Source of the DNA: Ruminococcus flavefaciens
GTDB taxonomy: Bacteria > Bacillota > Clostridia > Oscillospirales > Ruminococcaceae
Assembly (NCBI GenBank): GCA_902777125.1
Contig: CACYSQ010000023.1
Coordinates: forward strand, 1 to 34,186
Reading direction: 5' to 3'
Length of the DNA: 34,186 bases
Shown here piece by piece: positions 16,302 to 22,546 of this stretch. The first letter of the stretch is position 1. Every line of letters starts with the position of its first letter. A program made the position numbers and the translations under genes. Below the pieces are notes generated by a model that was not told the origin of the DNA, did no database searches, and worked only from the letters and a program-made list of their open reading frames with translations.

Positions 16302-16370
16302 TGAACAATGTGAGTATGTTCAATTTTAGCAAACAAAAGTCCCCGGGAGGTGCGAACTCCCGGGGACTTC
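16302..16370 (+). ncRNA. Candidate par/RNAII-like antitoxin RNA, about 69 nt
   Basis: The predicted transcript starts with a hairpin (TTGAACA 16301-16307 with TGTTCAA 16317-16323) that presents ATGTGAGTA in its loop, and ends in the strong hairpin 16337-16369. Its segments AATGTGAGTATGT and ATTTTAGCA recur at 16461-16487, where they are read in the opposite direction in the toxin mRNA. The RNA would therefore pair with codons 3-8 and the start-codon region of the toxin message. Convergent transcription, direct repeats and a shared terminator are the defining layout of the enterococcal par (fst) type I system. Transcription is predicted, not shown. Confidence 0.7.
16337..16369. terminator. Terminator shared by toxin mRNA and antitoxin RNA
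   Basis: A perfect 13-bp stem (AAGTCCCCGGGAG / CTCCCGGGGACTT) with a seven-base loop. On the minus strand it is followed by TTTTG, so it ends the toxin mRNA; on the plus strand the tail is C-rich (CCCCTTT), so it is a weaker stop for the antitoxin RNA. Confidence 0.82.
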
Positions 16371-16396
16371 CCCTTTACAGGGCGGGCTCAGTCGGC

Positions 16397-16480
16397 TTAC
16401 CTTCTATCGAGCCACTTGCAAACATAGTGACCAACTATCTTTGCTGTGATAGAAGTGATAAATGTGAGTATGTATATCAT
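16397..16480 (-). CDS. Fst-like small membrane toxin, 27 residues
   Basis: A 27-codon frame reads MIYILTFITSITAKIVGHYV followed by CKWLDRR: a short membrane helix and a basic C-terminus with a WLDR-type motif, as in Fst/par-family and related holin-like toxins that damage the membrane. The ribosome binding site is strong (AAGGGGG at about 16487-16494, seven bases from the ATG) and a consensus promoter sits 39 bases upstream. The start codon and codons 3-8 are complementary to the convergent antitoxin RNA at 16302-16370. The 3' end runs to the shared terminator. The frame is too short for routine gene callers. Toxicity is inferred from family resemblance and locus architecture. Confidence 0.75.
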   Translation of the reverse strand: MIYILTFITSITAKIVGHYVCKWLDRR

Positions 16481-16518
16481 TTTAGCACCCCCTTCCTGAC
16501 GGAAGAAGCCGACAATCC

Positions 16519-16547
16519 ATTTTAGCATGTAAATAATGACGTGTCAA
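16519..16547 (-). promoter_or_regulatory. Promoter of the toxin gene
   Basis: Minus strand: TTGACA (16542-16547), a 17-bp spacer and TAAAAT (16519-16524). The expected transcript starts near 16512 and has a leader of about 30 nt carrying the strong ribosome binding site. Confidence 0.85.
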
Positions 16548-16551
16548 TTAA

Positions 16552-16590
16552 AAAAATCCCCCGGAAGGTGAGGGCTTCCGGGGGATTTTT
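16552..16590. terminator. Terminator of the 114-residue membrane protein gene
   Basis: A 14-bp stem (AAATCCCCCGGAAG / CTTCCGGGGGATTT) flanked by A run on the left and T run on the right works in either direction. On the minus strand its U tract runs almost directly into the TTGACA of the toxin promoter. Confidence 0.9.
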
Positions 16591-16602
16591 TTTTTGGGAA
16601 AA

Positions 16603-16947
16603 CTATTCGACGGTTGTCTCTGTGGTCGTCTCGGCGTTTGACGATCTGTTTTTTATCATTGCAATGATACTGGAGAAAAACCAGTAAATCGAATAGCCTA
16701 TAAAATAGTAGAAGTATATTCCCCAAACAATGCAGTACCATATAAGCATAAAGAGACCATGCAGGAGGAGAAATGTCAGGTTAGTACTTGCACAGTCAGC
16801 TTCGACGGCGATACTTCCTTTGAAAGGCTCTATCGGCTCAACTTCGACCTTTTTAAAAGGATAGTGGAATTTTTTGAATGCTTTTCTTAAAGAGTAAGGT
16901 TTAAACGGCTTGAATTTTTTTGTTTTGGGTTGAGTGTTACCATTCAT
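16603..16947 (-). CDS. Small basic membrane protein of unknown function
   Basis: The 114-residue protein has a strongly basic N-terminal 35 residues (KTKKFKPFKPYSLRKAFKKF), a hydrophobic, aromatic-rich section at about 57-98 that can form two membrane helices (LLLHGLFMLIWYCIVWGIYFY, then a second), and a short Thr/Glu-rich tail. AAAGGAGG lies ahead of the ATG at normal distance, and a TTGCAA-17-TATAAT promoter is upstream. It is divergent from the ribbon-helix-helix gene at 17117, with a perfect palindrome over its -35 box, so that regulator may repress it. I recognise no family. A membrane effector paired with a small repressor is possible, but nothing in the sequence proves it. Confidence 0.75.
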   Translation of the reverse strand: MNGNTQPKTKKFKPFKPYSLRKAFKKFHYPFKKVEVEPIEPFKGSIAVEADCASTNLTFLLLHGLFMLIWYCIVWGIYFYYFIGYSIYWFFSSIIAMIKNRSSNAETTTETTVE

Positions 16948-16998
16948 AATAAAACCTCCTTTTACAAAACGAATATACGCTTTGTTTTCGTTAAGTTT

Positions 16999-17027
16999 AT
17001 TATATCACATTTCAAGAAAAATTGCAA
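16999..17027 (-). promoter_or_regulatory. Promoter of the 114-residue membrane protein gene
   Basis: Minus strand: TTGCAA (17022-17027), a 17-bp spacer and TATAAT (16999-17004). The -35 box is the outer part of the palindrome at 17022-17044. Confidence 0.82.
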
Positions 17028-17044
17028 GTAAAAATTACTTGCAA
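17022..17044. promoter_or_regulatory. Palindromic operator candidate
   Basis: Perfect 10-bp arms TTGCAAGTAA and TTACTTGCAA are separated by AAA. It overlaps the -35 box of the leftward gene and lies about 25 bp upstream of a TATAAT (17070-17075) for the rightward ribbon-helix-helix gene, so one bound repressor could control both. There is no T run and no reason to read it as a terminator. Confidence 0.65.
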
Positions 17045-17116
17045 TTTTATGTCTATTATTCACAAACAATATAATGTAAAATTAAATTACAGAAAATCGA
17101 AGGAGTGAATGATAGA

Positions 17117-17302
17117 ATGTTTGAAATAAAGCGTCCCTCAGCTTCAAACAAGACGATAAGAATGCCCGATGCCCTCATTGAAAAGCTCGAAAAGCTGGCG
17201 GCACAGAACGATATATCCTTCAATCAGCTCGTTGTGCAGTGCTGCGAATACGCACTCGATAACCTTGACGAAGGCAGCAAGAAGGGCGTTCACACGAAGT
17301 GA
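17117..17302 (+). CDS. Ribbon-helix-helix (Arc/CopG-like) DNA-binding protein
   Basis: This 61-residue protein contains NKTIRMPDALIEKLEKLAAQ and NDISFNQLVVQCCEYALDNL. The short beta strand (KTIRMP), first helix, ISFNQLV turn and second helix are the RHH fold of Arc/CopG/MetJ-type dimeric repressors. The start is the ATG at 17117; AAGGAG lies at 17099-17104 with rather long spacing, and a GTG at 17105 is too close to it. TATAAT at 17070-17075 is the likely -10, with a weak -35. The candidate target is the palindrome at 17022-17044 between it and the divergent membrane protein. The terminator overlaps its last codons. Confidence 0.82.
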   Translation: MFEIKRPSASNKTIRMPDALIEKLEKLAAQNDISFNQLVVQCCEYALDNLDEGSKKGVHTK

Positions 17303-17315
17303 ACGCCCTGTTTTT
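17283..17315 (+). terminator. Terminator overlapping the end of the RHH gene
   Basis: An 11-bp stem (AGGGCGTTCAC / GTGAACGCCCT) begins inside the last codons of the RHH gene, spans its stop and is followed by GTTTTT. Confidence 0.88.
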
Positions 17316-17326
17316 ATGTCCGGATA

Positions 17327-19138
17327 TTATCCGCACACCAGTTCGAGGATTTTCAGTATCGTCTTGCCGACGCTCTTGGAATAAATGGCTTCCGCGGCGG
17401 TATCGGGACGGTTTGTAATGATATTGTCCACGCCGAGTGTCATCATCTGCTCGATGTCATCGCGGTCATCGACGGTCCACACAAACACACGTTTACCGCT
17501 CTGATGCGCGGTATTCACGACACTCTTGTTGACGAAAATGTAGTTGAGGCTTACCGCGTCGATGTCCCTGAGCCGCGAGAACGAGGTCGAGGTCGCGACA
17601 TTGGCGATGAGGGCAGTTTTTATCTTGGGATTGAGGCGTTTCACGAGCTTGAGCAGCGGGTAGGAGAACGAGCTGACATAGCAGGACGAGGCAATGTTAT
17701 ACTTTTCTATCAGTTCAACGGTCTTTTCGGTCGCACGGACGGAATCTCCGACGTCCTTTATCTCGATATTCAGCATTTTGCTCTTGCCGACGAGCTGGAG
17801 GACTTCCTCGAGGGTCATTATCTTCGCATCGGCAAATCCGGTTCCTCTGCCGAATTTACAGCCTGCGGAAAGCTCCATGAGTTCATCGTAGGCATGTTCA
17901 GTGAGCAGACCTTTTCCGTTGGTAGTGCGGTCGAGGGTGTTGTCATGGAATACGACGAGCTTGCCGTCCTTAGTGAGCTGAACGTCGAGCTCTATGTAGT
18001 CGGTCTCGCTTTTCAAAGCGGCTTCAAAGGCATAGCGGGTGTTCTCGGGGGCTTCGTGGGAAGCGCCGCGGTGAGCGGTTATCTGAGTACGGCGGAATAA
18101 GCCTGCGTTAATGAGGATATTACCCTTGTATACCGCACGGAAATACGCTGTGCTCGCCATAACAGAGGCGATGATTACAGTGGTGATAAGAACGGCACGG
18201 TGGGACTTCTCCATTTTTTTGCGGCTTCTGTCGGGGAGAGTGATCTCCTCCTCGGGACAGTCGGCGAAAAACCTGCCTGTGAGCCAGCACATCATGGCTG
18301 GAGCTGCAAAAAACGCTGAAACAGCGGTAAAAACGCTCATGGTATATTTCAGGACGATTATGGACTTCCGGTAGGCGGAATGAGCCTTTGAGAAGCCCTT
18401 TACGACGTATATCGCCGCGAAGCTCAGCCCGAAGGTCAGGAGGAAGGTCGCGGTGAGGATAAAGAGCGCCCACAGGAGGAAAGCGGCAGCGGTACGGAAG
18501 CGCTTGCGGCTTATCTTGGAACGGCTTGCTCTGAGGCATTCGGGGAAGCTTTTGCCGGTCAGAATGAGGTAGTGGAGGCTGTAGCACCTGCTGGCAATGA
18601 TGAGGATAAAGAGAGCCTCGATGAAGATATAGGCGACGATAGCGAGGTAGCTGCTCACGGAAGCGAAAACGCGGTTGAGGAGGGGCATGAGCGGTGAGAG
18701 GAAGATACCGGAGGAGAGGGTGAATTCAGCGAGCGGCATACAGAGCATGAACAGTGCGAACCGGAGAATGCCAGACCTGCGGAAAGCCTTGCGGAAGCTT
18801 CTCAGACCCGTGAAAAGCATTTCGCCGACGGTTATGCGTTCGTGCTTCTGGAAGCAGCTGAAACAGGCGGCGAGGGCGGAGAGCTCAACGAAAGCGAAAA
18901 AGCCTGCGAGGAAAAGAATGATGAAGATAACGGCGATGGTGGCAGGACTATGCAGGTAAACGAGGAGGCTCTCGTCATCGAGGTAGCTGATGCCGGCAGC
19001 TTTCATGGTGAGGTTGAGCAGCATGGTCATCAGGGGAGCGCCTACAGCGAGGAGAATGAGCTTATATACGAGCTCAAAGAGTATAAAATGTGGAATGGCA
19101 CGGATAAACGTGCTCATGGACCGGAAGAAATTTTTCAT
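17327..19138 (-). CDS. Membrane-anchored glycerophosphodiester phosphodiesterase
   Basis: The 603-residue protein joins an N-terminal membrane domain (about 1-335, six to eight helices, as in GPDPase_memb proteins) to a GDPD-type TIM-barrel domain (about 350-595). The catalytic domain starts ITAHRGASHEAPENT with His356, continues with IELDVQLTKDG and FHDNTLDRTTNG (second catalytic histidine and the metal ligands), and later shows LNIEIKD and VFVWTVDD. It hydrolyses glycerophosphodiesters, from phospholipid turnover or teichoic-acid-like polymers, to sn-glycerol-3-phosphate and an alcohol. AGGG precedes the ATG at a weak match. It is monocistronic and convergent with the RHH gene. The physiological substrate cannot be read from sequence. 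Confidence 0.93.
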   Translation of the reverse strand: MKNFFRSMSTFIRAIPHFILFELVYKLILLAVGAPLMTMLLNLTMKAAGISYLDDESLLVYLHSPATIAVIFIILFLAGFFAFVELSALAACFSCFQKHERITVGEMLFTGLRSFRKAFRRSGILRFALFMLCMPLAEFTLSSGIFLSPLMPLLNRVFASVSSYLAIVAYIFIEALFILIIASRCYSLHYLILTGKSFPECLRASRSKISRKRFRTAAAFLLWALFILTATFLLTFGLSFAAIYVVKGFSKAHSAYRKSIIVLKYTMSVFTAVSAFFAAPAMMCWLTGRFFADCPEEEITLPDRSRKKMEKSHRAVLITTVIIASVMASTAYFRAVYKGNILINAGLFRRTQITAHRGASHEAPENTRYAFEAALKSETDYIELDVQLTKDGKLVVFHDNTLDRTTNGKGLLTEHAYDELMELSAGCKFGRGTGFADAKIMTLEEVLQLVGKSKMLNIEIKDVGDSVRATEKTVELIEKYNIASSCYVSSFSYPLLKLVKRLNPKIKTALIANVATSTSFSRLRDIDAVSLNYIFVNKSVVNTAHQSGKRVFVWTVDDRDDIEQMMTLGVDNIITNRPDTAAEAIYSKSVGKTILKILELVCG

Positions 19139-19218
19139 GTTGTTCCCTTCAGTACAGGATTTATTCTACTTCCATTATATATCGGGAAATAATTTCTGTC
19201 AACTGCGGGCAATGTTCA

Positions 19219-19306
19219 TAGGGGCGCACGGAATGCGCATCATAGGTTCTCAGCCGGACGGAAACATTTTGACAAACGGCACGGGCGCACGGAATGCGCC
19301 CCTACT
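19219..19306. repeat. Two copies of the dispersed GCGCAC-GGAAT-GCGC palindrome
   Basis: GGGGCGCACGGAATGCGC starts near 19221 and a fuller copy, GGGCGCACGGAATGCGCCC, at 19283-19301, about 60 bp later. The second is followed by CTATGCACTATGAACTAAAAA, a tail that also accompanies copies near 27650 and 29950. The rest of the gap before rsmE holds only the rsmE promoter. Confidence 0.75.
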
Positions 19307-19351
19307 ATGCACTATGAACTAAAAACTAATTATGAATTGACCGGACGGGTC

Positions 19352-19380
19352 TTGCAATTGCGGAGGAAAAGGCGTATAAT
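19352..19380 (+). promoter_or_regulatory. Promoter of rsmE
   Basis: TTGCAA (19352-19357), a 17-bp spacer and TATAAT (19375-19380), 30 bases before the ATG. Confidence 0.82.
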
Positions 19381-19410
19381 AAGAGCATACCAGTATTCAA
19401 GGAGGCTGCC

Positions 19411-20133
19411 ATGCCAAGATTTTTTGTCGAAAATATTGACGAGAACGATATAACCCTTTCCGGAAGCGATGCGCGGCACATCGGCTTTTCCCTCAGAATG
19501 AAGCCCGGCGAGCCGCTCACGGTCTGCTGTGACGGCATCGACTATAACTGCGTTATCCGCAGTATCACCGGCGAACAGGTCTTTCTCGACCTTGCGGAAA
19601 AGCAGAGGTGCGCGGCTGAACCGGACATCGAAGTCACGCTGTTTCAGGCTGTTCCCAAGCTCGACAAGCTCGAATATATCATACAGAAAAGCGTTGAGCT
19701 CGGCGCAGCGAGGATAGTACCCGTGCTGACGCGGAGGTGCATCTCCCGACCGGACGAAAAGGATTTCGCGAAGAAGCTTCCGCGACTGCAAAAAAAAGCT
19801 GCGGAGGCGGCAAAGCAGTCCGGCAGGGGCGTTGTACCGGAGGTCACTCCTATGGTGAGCTATAAACGGGCGCTGGAAATGATGAGAGAGCTCGACGGCA
19901 ATATCCTTCTCTATGAGGAGAAGGGCGGAGTGCCGTTCGGGGAGGCTGTTCCGGAGGGCGGAAAGAGGATAGGTCTCATCATCGGGAGCGAGGGCGGTTT
20001 TGACCGCGAGGAGGCTCAGGCGGCAGTTGATGCCGGAGCGGTTCAGGTCTGGCTCGGAAAAAGAATACTTCGTTGTGAAACTGCACCAATAACTGCCCTA
20101 TCAATTTTGATGTTTTTAACAAATAATATGTAG
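19411..20133 (+). CDS. rsmE: 16S rRNA (uracil-1498-N3) methyltransferase RsmE
   Basis: RsmE methylates U1498 of 16S rRNA in the 30S subunit using S-adenosylmethionine. The 240-residue protein has the N-terminal PUA-like domain (about 1-70, MPRFFVENI...DARHIGFSLRMKPGE) and the SPOUT knotted domain (about 72-238) with LIIGSEGGFDREEA and LGKRILRCETAPITALS, the knot motifs that bind SAM. GGAGG precedes the ATG. It is alone; the prmA gene that often precedes rsmE is absent, and an unrelated lipid enzyme lies upstream on the other strand. Length and motifs are normal. Confidence 0.96.
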   Translation: MPRFFVENIDENDITLSGSDARHIGFSLRMKPGEPLTVCCDGIDYNCVIRSITGEQVFLDLAEKQRCAAEPDIEVTLFQAVPKLDKLEYIIQKSVELGAARIVPVLTRRCISRPDEKDFAKKLPRLQKKAAEAAKQSGRGVVPEVTPMVSYKRALEMMRELDGNILLYEEKGGVPFGEAVPEGGKRIGLIIGSEGGFDREEAQAAVDAGAVQVWLGKRILRCETAPITALSILMFLTNNM

Positions 20134-20137
20134 GTTA

Positions 20138-20166
20138 TTGAAATTTGAAAAAGAGTGTGATATAAT
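20138..20166 (+). promoter_or_regulatory. Promoter of the small acidic protein gene
   Basis: TTGAAA (20138-20143), a 17-bp spacer and TATAAT (20161-20166), starting five bases after the rsmE stop. Confidence 0.8.
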
Positions 20167-20241
20167 ATATTTAGTTTATCGCAAACCGTTCGCAAGCGGC
20201 ACGGTAACTCAACTATCTTGCGAAGAAAAGAGGAATTTAAA

Positions 20242-20520
20242 ATGAGCAAATTTTTAGTTGCAGTTCTCGCTGCAGGCGCAGCAGCAGCAGCAGCATATGT
20301 TGTAACACAGCGCAATAAGAGCAACAGCGACGATGATTACGACGACGATGTCTACGATGATTCCTACGAGGTCAACGGAGACGAGAATATCGACTTCGAG
20401 ATCAGCGATGATACAGTTAAGGAAGCTGTAGAGGGTGCCGCTGAGGGCGCTGCTGAGGCAGTAGAAGATGCTGCTGAGGAAGCTGCTGACGAGATCAAGG
20501 AAGCTGCTGACGAAGAATGA
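20242..20520 (+). CDS. Small acidic protein with N-terminal membrane segment
   Basis: The 92-residue product starts MSKFLVAVLAAGAAAAAAYV, a short alanine-rich hydrophobic segment with one basic residue in front, followed by an acidic Asp/Tyr-rich stretch and repeated Ala/Glu heptad-like sequence (EGAAEGAAEAVEDAAEEAAD). The layout recalls YtxH-like stress proteins: a membrane anchor and a charged helical tail. No family can be named with confidence. The ATG at 20242 follows AGGAATTT; an upstream TTG at 20218 would add an unnecessary eight residues. It has its own promoter and terminator. Confidence 0.75.
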   Translation: MSKFLVAVLAAGAAAAAAYVVTQRNKSNSDDDYDDDVYDDSYEVNGDENIDFEISDDTVKEAVEGAAEGAAEAVEDAAEEAADEIKEAADEE

Positions 20521-20527
20521 TCGCAGC

Positions 20528-20554
20528 GAGGAGGCTTATGCCTCCTCTTTTTTT
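20528..20554 (+). terminator. Terminator of the small acidic protein gene
   Basis: An 8-bp stem (GAGGAGGC / GCCTCCTC) with a four-base loop is followed by seven T. Confidence 0.92.
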
Positions 20555-20634
20555 GAGGTTGTAACATTTCTGGCAAAACCGCACGATAATGTCACGGGGA
20601 TATTGTGAGTTTCTACAAAATGTGACGTTCCGGC

Positions 20635-20663
20635 TTGACAAAGAGTAAGGTATAGTGTATAAT
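20635..20663 (+). promoter_or_regulatory. Promoter of tRNA-Pro
   Basis: TTGACA (20635-20640), a 17-bp spacer and TATAAT (20658-20663), 38 bases before the tRNA. Confidence 0.85.
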
Positions 20664-20701
20664 ATAAAAGCTGTCCGTCGAGGACACCTCAATGGTATCT
20701 C

Positions 20702-20778
20702 CGAGGCGTAGCTCAGTTTGGTAGAGTGCTTGGTTTGGGACCAAGATGCCGCAGGTTCGAGTCCTGTCGCCTCGACCA
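20702..20778 (+). tRNA. tRNA-Pro (anticodon TGG)
   Basis: Acceptor arms CGAGGCG and CGCCTCG pair fully, the anticodon stem CTTGG/CCAAG encloses TTTGGGA with anticodon TGG, the T loop is GGTTCGAGTCC, and CCA is encoded. The 3' CCA is followed within two bases by a 110-bp tandem repeat. Confidence 0.95.
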
Positions 20779-20780
20779 CA

Positions 20781-21063
20781 GCCGAAGGCTGTTTTCCACG
20801 GTGACGCTCGCAAAGCTCGCTCAGTTTGTGCAGACCGGAAGTCTCCGTTCGCACACGGCAGATGTTCAGCGCGGTCGGTCTCAACAGTATGCCGAAGGCT
20901 GTTTTCCACGGTGACGCTCGTAAACTCGCTCAGTTCGTGCAGACCGGAAGTCTCCGTTCGCACACGGCAGATGTTTAGCACGGTCGGTCTCAACAGTATG
21001 CCGAAGGCTGTTTTCCACGGTGACGCTCGCAAAGCTCGCTCAGTTTGTGCAGACCGGAAGTCT
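20781..21063. repeat. 110-bp tandem repeat, about 2.6 copies
   Basis: Units begin GCCGAAGGCTGTTTTCCACG at 20781, 20891 and 21000 (periods 110 and 109). The third is cut after the GCAGACCGGAAGTCT segment. Copies differ by a few substitutions and one single-base deletion. Each unit starts with a short hairpin (GCCGAAGGC). The array fills the space between tRNA-Pro and the promoter of tRNA-Thr and has no credible protein. Confidence 0.9.
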
Positions 21064-21096
21064 CAGCGAAGCAGCAGAAAAAATTTGAAAAAGGGC

Positions 21097-21125
21097 TTGA
21101 CAAGTCCTGAATCATGTGGTATAAT
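21097..21125 (+). promoter_or_regulatory. Promoter of tRNA-Thr and tRNA-Tyr
   Basis: TTGACA (21097-21102), a 17-bp spacer and TATAAT (21120-21125). It lies just downstream of the tandem repeat, so these tRNAs do not need readthrough from tRNA-Pro. Confidence 0.87.
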
Positions 21126-21140
21126 ATTTAAGTCAGTTAA

Positions 21141-21216
21141 GCTGGTGTAGCTCAGTTGGTAGAGCAGCTGATTTGTAATCAGCAGGTCGGGGGTTCGAGT
21201 CCGTCCACCAGCTCCA
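21141..21216 (+). tRNA. tRNA-Thr (anticodon TGT)
   Basis: Acceptor arms GCTGGTG and CACCAGC pair, the anticodon stem GCTGA/TCAGC encloses TTTGTAA with anticodon TGT, the T loop is GGTTCGAGTCC, and CCA is encoded. Confidence 0.95.
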
Positions 21217-21229
21217 TTTATTTGAATAT

Positions 21230-21315
21230 GGGAGAGTTCCCGAGTGGCCAAAGGGGGCAGACTGTAAATCTGTTGCTTTTCAGCTTCGATGGTCCGAATC
21301 CATCCTCTCCCACCA
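21230..21315 (+). tRNA. tRNA-Tyr (anticodon GTA)
   Basis: Acceptor arms GGGAGAG and CTCTCCC pair. CAGA/TCTG encloses CTGTAAA with anticodon GTA. A long variable arm marks it as class II, and CCA is encoded. It lies 13 bases after tRNA-Thr. Confidence 0.95.
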
Positions 21316-21319
21316 GAAT

Positions 21320-21351
21320 GCCCCGACACTAACGTGCCGGGGCTTAATTTA
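21320..21351 (+). terminator. Terminator of the tRNA-Thr-Tyr operon
   Basis: GCCCCGACA (21320-21328) pairs with TGCCGGGGC with one mismatch, followed by TTAATTTAT. Confidence 0.75.
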
Positions 21352-21413
21352 TACGTCAGCAGAAAGGCTTGTTATCGTAAAGGTATACGTTGTTACAGGA
21401 GGTGTCAGCGCTG

Positions 21414-22019
21414 ATGTCACAATTTGATCAGCGATCCCGTACTGGCGGGATAATGAACGAGCAGCAGTTTAACCAGCTTGCCAACGCCTTATATAGCTAC
21501 TGCAAGGTGATGCGTGTGCCTAAGCTGGGAGTGGCACCTGTTGTGATCACTGTCCTTGAGGGAGTGGTAATGACTCTTCTCACTGCGGCTCTCGGGGTGA
21601 AGATCTGGTGGGCATTGCTTGTAGGCACTTTAGTATGTGCAGTGTTTGCTTTTCTTTGCTGGCTCGCTTACAGATATCGAGCAGAAGCCGCAAAAAGGCT
21701 CAACTCCTACCTTGCTGCCGACGGCGGACAGGGAATGCTCATCGACTTTGCCTCGGCACGACCCTTTGCGGACGATCAGTTCAGGCTTGGCACATATTTT
21801 TTGTATATCAAGAACGGAGCTGTGCTCAGGCTTGACGGCATTACCGATGTAGTAAAGACAACAAGTCATTACCGTGCGATCCCGACAGGTGTGTATTTGA
21901 GCATTACCGTTGAAGATGCGAGCGGAAAAACATCATTTCCGCTTTGCAGGGTGCATTTGCTGAAAGCGGAGGCGGAGGTTGAGGAGATACGCCAAGCGGT
22001 GCTGCAAAAGTCATGGTAG
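21414..22019 (+). CDS. Two-TM membrane protein with PH-like C-terminal domain
   Basis: This 201-residue protein has a short N-terminal helix, two membrane helices at about 46-66 and 68-88, and a beta-rich C-terminal domain (about 115-195) ending in a helix (EAEVEEIRQAVLQ). The pattern of strands, Thr-rich turns and closing helix resembles bacterial PH-like (YcxB-type) domains, but the identity is low-confidence. The start is the ATG at 21414 after AGGAGGT; a TTG at 21390 is before that site and an ATG at 21453 has no ribosome binding site. A gene of similar layout follows at 22547. Function unknown. Confidence 0.7.
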   Translation: MSQFDQRSRTGGIMNEQQFNQLANALYSYCKVMRVPKLGVAPVVITVLEGVVMTLLTAALGVKIWWALLVGTLVCAVFAFLCWLAYRYRAEAAKRLNSYLAADGGQGMLIDFASARPFADDQFRLGTYFLYIKNGAVLRLDGITDVVKTTSHYRAIPTGVYLSITVEDASGKTSFPLCRVHLLKAEAEVEEIRQAVLQKSW

Positions 22020-22059
22020 GAATGAACGCCGGAAAAAATCGAAATACAGTATCGGGAAA

Positions 22060-22257
22060 AAAGGACCTTGACGGGTCCTTTCAGTCTGTCGAAAAAGTCA
22101 AATTAAACGTGTACAGCAACACGGGCGCTCGGAAAGCCCCCCTACAATTCAGCTATATACCATCGTTTCGTGTAGGGGGCGAGTTCCGCTCGCCCGCAAT
22201 TTCATTATTATATTTAGATTTTTTGACACTCTGAAAGGCCCTTGACGGGTCCTTTTT
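22060..22257. mobile_element. Inverted-repeat element flanked by a duplicated terminator
   Basis: Imperfect ends CTTTCAGTCTGTCGAAAAAG (from 22078) and its inverse CTTTTTTGACACTCTGAAAG-like sequence (ending near 22237) enclose about 160 bp that includes a GGGGGCGAGTTCCGCTCGCCC palindrome at about 22175-22195. The hairpin AAAGG(A/C)CCTTGACGGGTCCTTT occurs on both sides, at 22060-22081 and 22234-22255, as if the element entered and duplicated a transcription terminator. There is no coding sequence. Confidence 0.65.
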
Positions 22258-22260
22258 CGT

Positions 22261-22305
22261 GCTCAAAAAGCGGTAAAAATGAGAACAGAAATGAGGTTTT
22301 TGAGT
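22261..22305. repeat. Short inverted repeat in the gap before the PH-like gene
   Basis: CTCAAAAA and TTTTTGAG pair over a spacer of about 28 bases. The sequence lies within the long gap 22020-22546, which otherwise holds the inserted element, a weak terminator at 22358-22384 and the next promoter. Confidence 0.45.
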
Positions 22306-22357
22306 TAACTATTGGCAATGACACTGATTGGCGTTATTATTCTTTGACATAAACGCA

Positions 22358-22390
22358 AGGCTGCCGGACAAGCTCCGACAGCCTCAAATT
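22358..22390. terminator. Possible weak terminator
   Basis: AGGCTGCCGGA pairs with TCCGACAGCCT (one G-U pair) over a five-base loop, but the following CAAATTAT is a poor U tract. Confidence 0.45.
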
Positions 22391-22468
22391 ATACACTGAG
22401 ACTAAAAATTTCACGGAAAATTGGGGAAATTTCTGCATTTCTGCACTGCCGTTGAGCCGCCGCCACTA

Positions 22469-22498
22469 TTGACATTTCGCGTATCTGCGTGATATAAT
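22469..22498 (+). promoter_or_regulatory. Promoter of the 22547 gene and probably typA
   Basis: TTGACA (22469-22474), an 18-bp spacer and TATAAT (22493-22498), about 49 bases before the start codon. Confidence 0.82.
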
Positions 22499-22546
22499 AA
22501 TAAAAGTGTGACTATTTGCAGTATTTCGGGGAAAAGAGGGATATGT

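Noticed and set aside
17504-18100. Plus-strand open frame (198 codons) opposite the GDPD domain
   Set aside because: It is a mirror of a clear phosphodiesterase on the other strand, with no ribosome binding site or promoter.
20702-20778. tRNA-Pro as attachment site of the integrase seen at the right edge
   Set aside because: The integrase is over 12 kb away beyond core genes, and the rpsI end beside it is the better candidate.
20613-21032. Minus-strand open frame across the tandem repeat and tRNA-Pro
   Set aside because: It crosses a tRNA gene and a non-coding repeat, and its repeats at protein level only reflect the DNA repeat.
20781-21063. CRISPR array
   Set aside because: The 110-bp units are contiguous, without unique spacers, and there are fewer than three copies; no cas genes are present.
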